64,000 bases of DNA from Cordilura impudica (Eukaryota; Arthropoda; Insecta; Diptera; Scathophagidae). The first letter of the stretch is position 1. Each line of letters opens with the position of its first letter. The stretch is taken from positions 135,354,738 through 135,418,737 of the forward strand of contig OY821520.1 in assembly GCA_963682025.1 (NCBI GenBank). The letters run 5' to 3'. The position numbers and the translations under genes are program-made. Positions 19,905 to 30,309 of this stretch are shown piece after piece. The notes below the pieces were generated by a model. That model was not told the DNA's origin. It searched no databases and saw nothing but the letters and a program-made list of their open reading frames with translations.

Positions 19905-21932
19905 ATGGCGTTAAACAATTTAAGTACTGAAAACATGGCGTTGAACAATTTAAAATTATTTGAACTGTTTAGAAGGTCAACCACACCAAAGTTTTTTATG
20001 GTAGCTGCTTTAGAAGAACTTGATAGCTTATACGAAAATATTGAGAGAAGCGAAATTATAAAAAATAATTTTTATCTGATATATGCAAATATTAAGGCAA
20101 AATGGCTGAAATCTAATCAAACCATTCAGAACTTCAACTCCAAATACGACTGGCTTAATGTAGCATCCTGGATATATTGGCAGTATATAAACCCACCACA
20201 TCAACCAGAGGAGCAAAAGGAAGGCCAAAAAAAAAGTATTGAGGAGTGTTCAATTTTCACAAGAAAGAGGAAACTTGCCGATGCCACCAATGAATTGACC
20301 ACGAAGCATTTATCGGACGCGCTGTCTATTAAATATACAAAGGATAGTGAAAGAGTTAGGTCGCAGATTACAAAATCTGTTGCTGATGCAAGCCCACTGC
20401 GACTAAAAAGGATTAAGGAAAGCATTCCCACGCCCACATACGCACACATTAAAAAGTATGGTTCCGAAGAAGCCTTGGCCTTGTTTATGGACTTACAACT
20501 TTCCAAAGAAAAATATGAGATACTACGGGCATCCTTGATGCGACACGGGGCTGACGTTTTACCAGGATACAAGCATATTACCCAAGCCAAAATATATTCA
20601 CGACCACTGCATACGGAGTTTACGGAAGTCTCTGTGAAAGCCAATCTGCAGGATCTCATGGGCCATACAGCAAAACGGTTGTTGGAGAGTCTTCCTGAAA
20701 ATGAGGTGAAAATTCTTCCTGAGAAACTGACATTGATCAGCAAATGGGGCTGCGATGGATCATCCGGACAAAGCGTTTATAAGCAAAGGATATCTTCCGA
20801 TGACGCTACAATATCGGACGGAAATATGTTTATGGCATCTGTTGTTCCTTTGCGGCTAAAATCTGATGTTTCCCTACACCGGAAAAATCCACGTCCGTCA
20901 TCAGTGCATTACTGCCGACCAATAATGTTTCAGTTTGCAAGGGAATCGGCAGAACTCATAAGGACCACGGTGAAGGACATTGAAGAACAAATGAGCAAGA
21001 TTAAGCCTACAAAGCTGCAAATTGGAGAAGGAAAATATATTGAATGCAATTACGAGTTCCACCTGACCATGGTTGACGGAAAAGTCGTAAACGAACTGAC
21101 AGGAACAACCTCAACATTGTCATGCCCGATTTGCAAAAAGAGTCAGAAGAACTTGGTTATTCAAACGACTCTACAAACGAGGAGAATTACGAATATGGAA
21201 TGTCACCATTGCACGTAAGGATAAGGTGTATGGAGTTCTTGCTAAAAACTGGCGTATACCCTACCATAAGAGGAGGAAAACTTCGATGAAAATACATCAA
21301 TAAAGGATAAGGAAAAGATCATAAAGAAGCAAATACAGGATGCTTTTTTTAAACAAGTTGGACTAAAAGTAGACTGTCCCAAGCACGGATATGGTAACTC
21401 AAACGATGAAAACACTTCTAGGAGATTTTTTGCAAATGATGAGGCAGTAACTAGAATTACTGGAATTGACAATCAAATCGTGAAAAGATTGGGAACGATC
21501 TTGAATGTTTTAAACTGCAAAGAAAATGTCAATTCTACAAAATATGGAGAATATGCATCGAAAACTGCGTCTCTTTTAGCAGAAATGTATCCACAGAAGA
21601 AGTTGACCCCGACCGTCCATAAAATATTGGCGCATGGCAAAGATATAATTGAGTACCAGTCTTTGCCAATTGGAGAGCTTTCTGAAGAAGCACAGGAGTC
21701 TCTTAACAAATTTTATAAAAAAAATAGATTGGAGAACACATTCAAAGCATCAAGGGTAAGGCAAAATGAGGACCTCTTCAACATGTTGGCAGCATCTTCC
21801 GATCCACTCATTTCTTCCCTGCGGCATGTGAAGTCACGAATAGAGTTAGAAAATTATTATAGTTTAGAAATGATTAGTCTTTTAGATATACCTTCTCTTA
21901 CGAATTGTGATGAATATTTTACAGAAAATTGA
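19905..21932 (+). pseudogene. Transib / RAG1-like transposase (two frameshifts)
   Basis: A ~676-residue recombinase expected to bind the element ends and cut and join DNA by RNase-H-type (DDE) chemistry. The first ATG is at 19,905. The N-terminal ~230 residues are basic and poorly conserved. The core has KWGCDGSSGQSVYKQ (first catalytic Asp, codon 20,754), KNPRPSSVHYCRPI, TMVDGKVVNELTG and a CPIC zinc half-site (21,123). After a one-base loss in an A run near 21,135-21,140, the frame continues as YEYGMSPLHVRIRCMEFLL. It returns to the original frame near 21,270 with GYGNSNDENTSRRFFAN, LTPTVHKILAHGKDIIE and IGELSEEAQESLNKFYKKNR (third catalytic Glu expected here). Order and motifs parallel the RAG1 core, including its 'HKTLAH...IGxxxSEGxESxNK' segment. 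Both halves lie in the same frame, so only two single-base indels separate this from an intact gene. Confidence 0.85.
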
Positions 21933-22213
21933 AAAAATAAATTTAAAAAAGAAGTATTTTTTTTTTAATTTGTTGGGTAATAATTTAAAACATAAAACCC
22001 TAAAGAAAAAAAAAAAAAACCATCTAAAAATGTAAAAATAATTTTTTTTAGTTACCATAAAATTGATTTTTCTACAAATTTTAACTTTGATAACCCATAA
22101 GTAGGCCCCTACAAAGCGTAGCACCGTTTCCAAACACTCATTTTATAGGCTGAACAGGTATCTATCATATGCTATTTAAACTGTTCAATTATGTCATTCG
22201 GTTCAAAAGATAT

Positions 22214-22250
22214 GATTTTTGCAACGAAAAACTCAAATGGCGCCACTGTG
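22214..22250 (-). promoter_or_regulatory. Right RSS-like terminal signal (7-21-9)
   Basis: Read on the minus strand: CACAGTG (22,250-22,244), a 21 nt spacer, then GCAAAAATC (22,222-22,214). The first 12 bases and the TTGCAAAAATCA block are identical to the left end, while the spacer differs in sequence and is 2 nt shorter. Confidence 0.75.
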
Positions 22251-22255
22251 CGACG
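22251..22255. repeat. Transib target-site duplicate, right (CGACG)
   Basis: CGACG, one base different from CGGCG at 18,959-18,963. Confidence 0.75.
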
Positions 22256-22705
22256 GTTGTAGTACTGATATCTGTTTGAAGATCAATACTTCGGTATGTT
22301 GGTACTGGAACGAATTCTGAGCATGGTAATGGTAATTGGACACTTGGCATTGCTACATAAGTTTTATTCTTTGCTTCCCTTCTATTCAAAGTTTTATGGT
22401 AGTTGATACATCCATAGCAATTTTCTTCTTGATGCGGGCTGTTGTCTAACCACATCATTGGTATACCAAAATGCATAGCCTTCTTCTTTTCACTTTTCCA
22501 TTGCATAAGAGTTGAATAGCAGTTAAAGCAAACTTTTTTAAGGGGCATAGTTTACGTCAGTGATAAAGTCTTGCGAGAAATATTGTTTATAGGCTTCCAA
22601 AAAAAAAAAAAAAAAATCACTCGCATTGCCACATTTTTCATCGCTTGCTATGAAACGTCCACAAACATTACAAAAATGGTCCATTTTACATTTTGGTTCC
22701 GACAT
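22251..22705 (-). pseudogene. 5' part of the Transib-interrupted gene: Cys-rich (zinc-binding) domain
   Basis: The start MSEPKCKMDHFCNVCGRF is at 22,705. An 18-base homopolymer (22,599-22,616) breaks the frame. After it the protein reads EAYKQYFSQDFITDVNYAPL, then VCFNCYSTLMQW, AMHFGIPMMWLD, ENCYGCINYHKT and EFVPVPTYRSIDLQTDISTT, and runs to TTV at the Transib junction. Paired CxxC motifs (CNVC, CFNC, CYGC) imply zinc binding. From memory, proteins with this N-terminal pattern ('A..F..P..W...DH..DCYFC', a Pro-rich 'PVP') are common as unannotated, repeat-associated proteins in arthropod and cnidarian genomes; their function is unknown to me. It joins in frame to 18,513-18,963. Confidence 0.7.
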
Positions 22706-23067
22706 TTTTAATACAATATATATTCTACAATGTTTTTTTTTTTGCTATTTTTATGAAACCGATGCTCTTAACTTAAATCAGTCACGAAATGAAATAAGTT
22801 CCAAAAAATTAATAGCGAATTTTATCACGACCGAGCGAAAATTAAAAGACATCAGCTTCGGCTGAGCTTCGAGTGTTAACTGAATCTTCATTTTTGAAAT
22901 TAGTTCGCTTCTACGAAATAAAAAAAAAATCGCTACCAGTGCGGTGGTTGAAAACAAAAAAGTTGTTTTACTAATTCCTAATTCATGGAACTTCCCTTTT
23001 TAATTACTTCTACTTAATAGCTATTTATTTAATGGTTTTGGGATTTTTAACGCAAATTATCGACTAA

Positions 23068-23522
23068 GACCATTTTCTTTTCAAATTTATTGAAGAAACT
23101 GAGAAGCATATTATAGATCAAACAGAAAGCAAAAAAGACTTAGTTTTGGGGAAAATATTTTCAAAAAGCATGAAAAAAAAAATTATTTTTCCAATAGTTT
23201 GCTTCACAAAAATTTTCTAAATCAATTTTTTAAAAAGTATTTATTGTTGCACAGGTCTCGAGCAATAATTTGGCTTTTACGGATTGAAAAAATATCAATT
23301 AGTCGACGAGTTATAGCCAAAAAACCATATAAACAATATGCTGAAAATCGGCATTTGACTGCAAAGTTCGAAGGTCGATTAAAAAAAAAATTCGAACTAA
23401 CATAAACAAACGCCGCGATACGGGTCTTCTAATTTCGCCTCTATTTTTACCCCTCACTCTCAGAATCGACCTAACTTTTGCTAACCTGAACTTGTTCCAC
23501 AGTGTAATTCTACATTTAATGG
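23068..23522 (-). repeat. Right terminal inverted repeat of the outer element
   Basis: Reverse complement of 17,867-18,345 at high identity. The inner end lies near GAAGAAACTGAGAAGCATAT and the outer end just past CTTGTTCCACAGTG. Differences are mostly point changes and homopolymer length. Confidence 0.85.
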
Positions 23523-23589
23523 TCACAAAAGAAAAAATTTCGTAAACGCCAGATTTTTAAATGTTTTAGTACACATTTTAACTAATTTC

Positions 23590-24655
23590 AGTGTTAAAGT
23601 AAAAATTAAAAAATATATTTAAATAAAAAAAAATTTTTATTTGAAAGATGATTTCGGGCCTATGGCTACCGGGGCTGTTTTTGACGAAGGGCATTCTGGA
23701 CGTCCAATTGTGAGCAATGTTGGCCTCTAGGTCGTCAATTGTTGCTGGTTTATCAGCATAAATTAGTGACTTCACATAGCCTCACAGGTAATAATCGAGA
23801 GGTCTCAAATCGCACGACCTAGACAAATTGACAGCACCATTTCCCGGAATCAACTTATCGCTAAATTCTTGTTTCAATAAGTCGATGGTTGCGGTCGTCG
23901 TATGGCATATAGCGCCATCCTGCTGAAACCACATCTCACCTTGATCAATTCCATCCATAGTAACGCGAGCTCCAGCATCATTTTTTTAAGTAGTATAATC
24001 CGATGATCTCACCAGCCTGTAAGCCGCACCAAACGGTGCAATTATCTGGATGTAATCAAGTTTGTAGAGTCTGTTGTGGATTGCTCTCACTCTATACGCA
24101 GCAATTTTGTTCATTAAAAAAACCCGTTAAGTCAAAAATTAACCTCATCGCTGAACACAATTTTGCGCTAAAACATCCGACCAGTTTCCAACTGGTCTAG
24201 ATGTCAACCGGCGAAAGACCGACGAATATGATGGTCTCTTGGCTTTAGCTGGATCTTATATGGGTGTAGGCCAAGATCTTTGCGCAAAATGTTCCTCGTA
24301 GGGAGCGGACAGAGCCCCATATTCTGCGACAGATGACGAATCGATGAATTTGAATCTTCTTTTACACTTTCGTTTGCAGCGGCGATATTCTCTTCAGTAC
24401 TCACTCTCCTTCGATATTGTGGTATTATTCCATCATTTAGAGAGTATGTGGTATGAAATCTATCCACAGTTCGACGTATGGCTTAATCAGATGGACGATT
24501 ATGTGAGCTATAAAAATCATGAATTCATCTCTAAGTTGCGCGAATCCATGACTGTTTTTCAAAGTAAATTTTGGATAAATTGGCAGCATTGTCCAAGCGT
24601 GAATCTAATCACGATGTTTTGCAAGAGTATACTCATCATAAATGCCAAAAAGTGA
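23590..24655 (-). pseudogene. Tc1/mariner-type transposase pseudogene
   Basis: Minus-strand pieces in order: a DNA-binding region (AHNRPSD then AIRRTVDRFHTTYSLNDG), then RRVSTEENIAAANESVKEDS, RKDLGLHPYKIQL and KPRDHHIRRSFAG. A catalytic segment WFQQDGAICHTTTATIDLL follows (second Asp), then a 'SCDLRPLDYYL' segment (third Asp) and the C-terminal VKSLIYADKPATIDDLEANI and NWTSRMPFV. Order and motifs match a widespread insect mariner-type transposase. Stops (for example after DYYL) and frameshifts show it is dead. Confidence 0.78.
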
Positions 24656-24734
24656 ACGTAGTATGACATTTCGGTGTATGACAGCTAACCCTTTCCTAAG
24701 TTCTATCTAAGTAAAGTATTTTATTTTATTTCTA

Positions 24735-25012
24735 GAGTATAGAAAATTAACACAAAGCAAATTTGAGTGGCCTGCAGATATGAAAAACAACTTATCGGAT
24801 GTTATTTTAATATATACAAACCAAATTTGAGAAGAATCTATGCGATATTTTTGTTTTTTAATAGATTTAAGTAAAGCTTGAAGTGAAGAAGATAGGATTA
24901 TGCATAAGATTATTCAGAATCGATTGGTATAGTAAAAGGTCACATATTTTTTTTTGTTGCACACATCAGCACAAACTTATTATATCCTGACCAGATAGTG
25001 GTGTAGGGTATA
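24735..25012 (-). mobile_element. HINE fragment E (internally deleted)
   Basis: It retains the CAAATTTGAGTGG, CTGCAGATATGAAAAA and GATATTTTTGTTTTTTAATA blocks and the 5' end (ATCAGCACAAACTTATTATA, then GTGGTGTAGGGTATA), but the microsatellite and much of the body are missing. Confidence 0.65.
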
Positions 25013-25758
25013 ATACAGCATAAGTGGTGGAATGTTAAATACTTCTTTAAGAACTTCAGCACTATATAAGGTTTAGTTGAATTTTCTTGTTCATTTTTAA
25101 AAATATTTTAAAAACTTAAGTCTAAAACAAATAAATAACAGATCTGTAAATAATATAAAGTGCATTTTTTTTTTAATATAAAGTGCATTTTTTATTATAT
25201 AAGCTTCTTAAGTTTTAATCCAAAAATAAAAAATAATTTTTTTGAAACTAAACTGTAGGAAATTCGTAAATTTCTGAAAGGAAAAGTTTGAAATTTGCAT
25301 GAAATAAAATATTTCAAAAACAAGTTTTCGAACAAAAGTGAGGCCAACCCACATAAAAAGTTTTATAACCATTTCTTTCAGACACGTTTAAAAGGTTGCA
25401 CATTGGTTTCAACCCAAGAGACAAAATTGAGGATTTATAGAAGAGCTAAAGTTAGTATTTTGTAAAGTTGAAATTTTTTTTTAAATATTGCTTGCAGTGC
25501 AAAATGGTATATTATAAGCGTATTTTTTTTGAGGGGTTTCTAAAATTAGGAAGTTTTTGAAATAGAGGTTAAGTTTCAAAGTATTATTGGATGATATTTG
25601 ATAAATTTCTTTTCATATTAATAAAATATGGACCTTCAGCTTGTGTATTAAAAGAAACATTTTGCCAATACTTGCCAACGAATTAAATATTCAAGATTTT
25701 ATTAAAAATATGCAGTTGCAAATGAGAAAAAACGCTTGAAAACACAATAGAAAATTTT
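25013..25758. other. No gene recognised
   Basis: AT-rich spacer. Poly-A/T runs and short open frames without motifs. Confidence 0.35.
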
Positions 25759-26551
25759 TATACCGTATACCACTATGTGGTTTGTGTATAATTACTTTGT
25801 GCTGATGTTGGTAACTACCATATATATTTGAACTAGACCCATTTTTCAGTATACTGATCGACTCAGAATCATTTTCTGAATCAGAATCACTTTCTGAATC
25901 TATTTAGCGATTTCCGTCCGTCCGTCCGTCTGTCCTTCTGTCCGTCTGTGTGTCCATGTTAAATTCGTAATCAAACTACAGGTCGCAAATATGAATATAT
26001 TTTGATGAAATTTAGTATATAAGCTTCTATCGGCGATAGGATGAACGTTGTTGAGGTTGGTAAAAATCGGTTCATGTTCAGACTTAGTCCGCATACAAAT
26101 AACCCTTATGAAATCAACATAAATTGCCTAATTATCATATAGATCTCACTCAAATAGGGTTTGTATGTGTTTATTATATCCATTAATCAGTAGTCCAAAA
26201 TTATTCCCTATAGGACAATTCTTATTCATAGGCCCCATATAGAGCTGCTTCCCGATCTTCATTTAAATCTATAAAAAACAAAAATATTCCACAAATTTTT
26301 ATCAAATTTGATTTGTATGTGTTTTTGCAAAAAAAAAAAAGTGATCTTACCAAATATGTCCAGGATCGATCCATTTTTCGACCTAGTCCCCATACAAATA
26401 TAGCTTCCGATAAGAACTTCTTCATATTCAAAGGGAAAAAAGTTATTGTTACCACTCAAATTTGGTTTATGCTTATTAGGATAGGATATCGTATAGTTGG
26501 TCTAGGATATCGTATAGTTGGTCTAGGCCGACTATAATTTTCTTACTTGTT
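25759..26551 (+). mobile_element. HINE copy F
   Basis: Near-complete plus-strand copy. The start is TATACCGTATACCACTATG, with a (GTCC)n/(GTCT)n microsatellite at about 25,915-25,950. Just before the 3' palindrome a 22 bp segment (GGATATCGTATAGTTGGTCT) is tandemly duplicated, a local slippage or repair event. The flanks are T and T. Confidence 0.83.
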
Positions 26552-26822
26552 AAAAATATTTTAAAAATCATAGTCTTAAAAAAATAAATAACATATTAAA
26601 AATAATAACATATCTGTAAAGTGATTTTTTTGCAGGAAATTCTATAATCTTCTTGAGTTTCAACCCAAAAAAAAAAAAAATACTTTTTTAGAAACTGAAT
26701 TGTAGGAAATTCATCTGGAAAATTATGTTCCCATTCTATGAAATGAAACGTTTGAAGAGGAGAATGGAAACAGATACTTTTTTACGGTTACGATTCACTT
26801 TGGGTTGAACTGTGCCAAAACC

Positions 26823-27617
26823 AAGGTTCAGAAAATACACACACGAAACACACAATGTTCTGTTCAAAAGCAGCCAACACATATCTTTATTTTCATATCA
26901 ATTATGTGCGTTTCAAAATTTTCTACGGTACCCAACACAACCATGACTGTGTTCGTTTTAATATTTCGTTATTTACACGAACATTTTTGTATCACATACT
27001 TTTTGCTTCAATCACACATAAAGCACACATTTTTGAGTGTTGCTTTATTTGAAGTTGATGTTCTGGTACGTGTAGTGAAAAAAAACACAGAACATGTAAA
27101 ATAAACAGGTTCGAGTTCAGTTATATTTTAAGTCGTGTTGTGGCTCGTGTAGTAAGAAACAACAGAACATGTACAGTAAACAGGTTCGAGTTCAGTTATA
27201 TTTTAAACACGACTTAAAATATAACTGAACTCGAACCTGTTTACTGTACATGTTCTGTTGTTTCTTACTACACGAGCCACAACACGACTTAAAATATAAC
27301 TGAACTCGAACCTGTTTATTTTACATGTTCTGTGTTTTTTTTCACTACACGTACCAGAACATCAACTTCAAATAAAGCAACACTCAAAAATGTGTGCTTT
27401 ATGTGTGATTGAAAAAAAAAGTACGTGATAGAAAAATGTTCGTGTAAATAACGAAATATTAAAACGAACACAGTCGTGGTTGTGTTGGGCACCGAAGAAA
27501 ATTCAAAAACAAACATAATTGATATGAAAATAAAAATATGTGTGTGTTGGTCTAAGTTATGTTTGTTTACATATATGTACGAGTTTTTTATTCAGTGTGT
27601 GTTTTTTTCTGAACTCT
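26823..27617. repeat. ~800 bp near-perfect palindrome (fold-back element)
   Basis: The two ~390 bp arms meet at a 7 nt spacer (27,207-27,213). The innermost ~100 bp of each arm contain two copies of AGGTTCGAGTTCAGTTATAT, separated by a CAGAACATGTA-bearing segment. The arms stay alignable to the outer ends, where GTTCAGAAAA and TTTTTCTGAAC mirror each other. Mirror-image open frames on both arms are a by-product. It resembles a fold-back or hairpin DNA element; no transposase is present. Confidence 0.85.
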
Positions 27618-27785
27618 GGCCAAAACTGATGATTTATTCAAAAGTTTTTTCTAAAATTATAACTTTTTTAAAATAAATACATCAACTTAAGGTATTGGAC
27701 TATATTGTTAATAAATTTTTGTTTAGATAAATGTTTCAGGAATTTTTAGAATAATTTTTTGAAAATGTTCCTCAAAATACTTTTC

Positions 27786-28639
27786 TACACCCTACACCAC
27801 TATGTGGTTTGGGTATAATGACTTTGTGCTGCTGTTTGTAACAACAAAAAATATTTGACCTACACCCATCTTTAATTATACCGATCGAATCAGAATTACT
27901 ATCTGATTCGATTTAGCGATGTCCGTCCGTCCGTCCGTCTGTGTGTCCATGTAAAGCTTGTAATCAAACTGCAGGTCGCAAATATGAATATATTTTGATG
28001 AAATTTGGTATTTATTCTTTCATCAGCCATGGGATGAACGCTATTGAAATTGGTGAGAATTGGTGTTCAGACCTAGCCCGCATACAAATATATATATATA
28101 TAGTCCCGTTGTTCCTTTTAGGAGCATAGGGCCTCAAATGACCCCGCATACAAATGACCCCTATGAAATCAATATATATTGCCATGATCCAAATTATCAT
28201 ACAAATTTTAGTCAAATTGAGTTTGTATGTATATATTACATGCATTAATCAGTAGTCCAAAAATGATCCCTATTGGACAACTCTTAGTCATAGGCCCCAT
28301 ATAGAGCTGCTTCCCGATCTTCATTTACATCTATCAAAAAACAAAAATATTGCACTGATTCTTAACAAATTTTGTTTGTATATATTTTTGAAAAATACAA
28401 GAGACTTTACCAAACATGGTCAGGAACGGTCCATTTTTGGGCCTAGTCCTCATATAGATATATCATCCGATATGAACTTTTTCATATCTGCAGCCGAAAA
28501 AATTAATAAAAATCCCACTCAAATTTGGTTTATGCTTATTTTCTATATCCAATTAGTTTAGCCTGAGAGATAGGGTCTCTAAACGCATGGTATAGGGTAT
28601 CGTGTAGTCGGTCTATACCGACTATAGTTTTCTTACTGG
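27786..28639 (+). mobile_element. HINE copy G
   Basis: Plus-strand copy with the GTCC microsatellite near 27,922-27,945. Near 28,085-28,145 it carries an extra ~60 bp containing a (TA)n run, followed by a repeat of the CCGCATACAAAT context. The 3' end is intact except that CTTACTTGT reads CTTACTGGT. Confidence 0.82.
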
Positions 28640-29939
28640 TTTTAAATTGATTTTGAGTTTCAAGTATTTTTTGTCTGAGATTGGACATAATTGTTTACAT
28701 AGTGATGAAATATGGTATTTCAGCTTGTGTATTTCAAAGAAAAAAAAAATTACCATTAGTTTCCAACGAATTACATATAGAGGCTTGTATTAAAAATCTG
28801 TAGTTGCAAACGAAAAAAAAATGATTGAAAACACAATAGGAAACTTTTTGATGTTTAAATATATATACGTTCGGGGGTAAAAATCTATTTCAATACAATC
28901 ACAAAACCAGCGTAAGAAGTAAGACAAAAACGGTGCCAGTTATGAATGTATGATATAAAATTATTTCAGCTAATTCGCAACCCTCTACTATAACAATGTT
29001 AAAAATTTTGCAATATAAATGTACATATAATTCAACAATCCCATAAGTATAACGTTTTTACTAATATAAAAATTATTTCAGCTAACTCAACAACCCTCAA
29101 CTATAACAATCAGTTTGAATAATAAATAATAACAAATAATTTTATATAAGCTAAGGCCCTGCAGTTGTTTGCTATAAGTGAGACATAGGTGACGCTTTCT
29201 GCTTGATCTTAAACAATCAATGTGAGTCCGCTCACAGGGAGATGTGTAAAAATCTAGTAACTAAAGATTTTTAATTGTCTCATTATTATTGTCATTACTC
29301 CCACATTGATTTTTTTTTGCTTTTGTTTTTGTTTTGTTGCTATTTTCGCAGTTGTGATTGTTGCTATAAATGTGTATTACAACGAGTATTACAACGAGTA
29401 AATTGAATGATCATACATATTAGAGAGCAGCGAAAAATGGTTGCTGTCGAAATTCAAATGTACCGGGGAAAAAAGTTGTACAATTATAAGACAAATTTCA
29501 GAAAACTCGGTGCATAGTTGAAACACTTCACATTGCAACTTAAATTTTCGTAAAAAATGACCTTCTCCTACACAAAGATACATAACATTGAAAAAATGTT
29601 TGAGATAAGACATCTCTCTAAAATGGAAACTTTTAAAAATTCTAAATTTGCCAATTTTGTTTTATAATAATTTTGCGTTAAGTCCTAAACTTATTTTTTT
29701 TTTTTTGTGAAATCACTTTTAGATGACAGACTTGTTACAAAAAATATTATTCAAAAAAAAGTGGATAAAGGAAAAAACCATTTTTTTAGTGATGAGAAAA
29801 CAATGGAAACTTTTAAAATCTGTACCAGAATTTCAACTGTTTTTATAATAAATTTTAATAAAATAATGGCACGAATAAAGTTTTTATTTTTAGAAATATT
29901 TCATGAATAAATACATAATTTCAAAAAATTTCCAGAATT
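28640..29939. other. No gene recognised; one spaced direct repeat
   Basis: A ~45 bp sequence (ATTATTTCAGCTAA..C, then CTATAACAAT) occurs at about 28,959-29,003 and again at 29,066-29,110, ~107 bp apart. Otherwise this is AT-rich spacer; the open frames carry no recognisable motif. Confidence 0.4.
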
Positions 29940-30240
29940 AACGTGAAAGGGGTGTAGTGACCTCTCAACATTTTCGGTAGGGCTTGTAAAACGAGTCAAA
30001 GACAGGATAAGTTAATAGCAAGAGAGTTAAAAAAAGTCCAAAAATGCTACATAAAGTGGTAATTTACAATCTTAAACAAGAAATATGTGCTTGAACTGTT
30101 TCCCAAACAATTGAGGCTGGTTTTGCATGTCCTGTGAAGATACCACTGATAACAGAGAAAAAACGTCTGGTTCGCATAAATTTTGCTATAGAACACATGA
30201 ACTGGTCAAGAGACCATAGGGAAAAAGACTAAACCCAAAA
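29940..30240 (+). pseudogene. Tc1-like transposase fragment
   Basis: A plus-strand frame near 30,140-30,230 reads IPLITEKKRLVRINFAIEHM then NWSRDHREKD. This resembles the Tc1 segment between the DNA-binding domain and first catalytic Asp ('LL..KHR..RLEFAK.H..W'). The upstream sequence has a matching 'R.QD..I.REL' start with frameshifts. The catalytic region is absent. Confidence 0.5.
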
Positions 30241-30309
30241 ATATAATAATAAAACTGTTGAGATTGACGGTGAAAATATTCTGGTATATGTTGGCTTTTC
30301 GGGCCAAGA

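Larger units (their letters stand above)
18964..22250 (+). mobile_element. Transib / RAG1-like DNA transposon with RSS-like ends
   Basis: The 3287 bp element has ends that each read CACAGTGGCGCC, then a variable stretch, then TTGCAAAAATCA. It is flanked by CGGCG and CGACG. It encodes one RAG1-core-like transposase on the plus strand (19,905-21,932). Size, 5 bp CG-rich duplication, CAC... termini and the transposase all fit the Transib superfamily, which from established work is the group from which RAG1 and the V(D)J signal sequences are thought to derive. It interrupts a gene in the outer element, and the host frame is restored precisely if it is removed. Two single-base frameshifts make this copy probably inactive. 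Confidence 0.88.
17867..23522. mobile_element. Long-TIR DNA element carrying a Cys-rich/acidic protein gene, host of a nested Transib
   Basis: A ~5.65 kb span bounded by ~430 bp inverted repeats. Subtracting the inserted Transib-like element (18,964-22,250) and one 5 bp duplicate leaves ~2.36 kb holding one minus-strand gene (22,705 to 18,513). No transposase of its own was recognised, so it is either non-autonomous or uses an unrecognised enzyme. I do not see a convincing target duplication. The outer end of the repeat contains CACTGTGG / CCACAGTG. Confidence 0.75.

Noticed and set aside
21217..21270. Short intron in the transposase gene (GTAAGG donor near 21,217)
   Set aside because: The sequence it would remove encodes SPLHVRIRCMEFLL, which fits the family's coding sequence. 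Two frameshifts explain the gap better.
26805..27104. 99-residue frame mirrored on the opposite strand at 27,316-27,516
   Set aside because: It is a consequence of the large palindrome: the same DNA is read twice. No protein motif.
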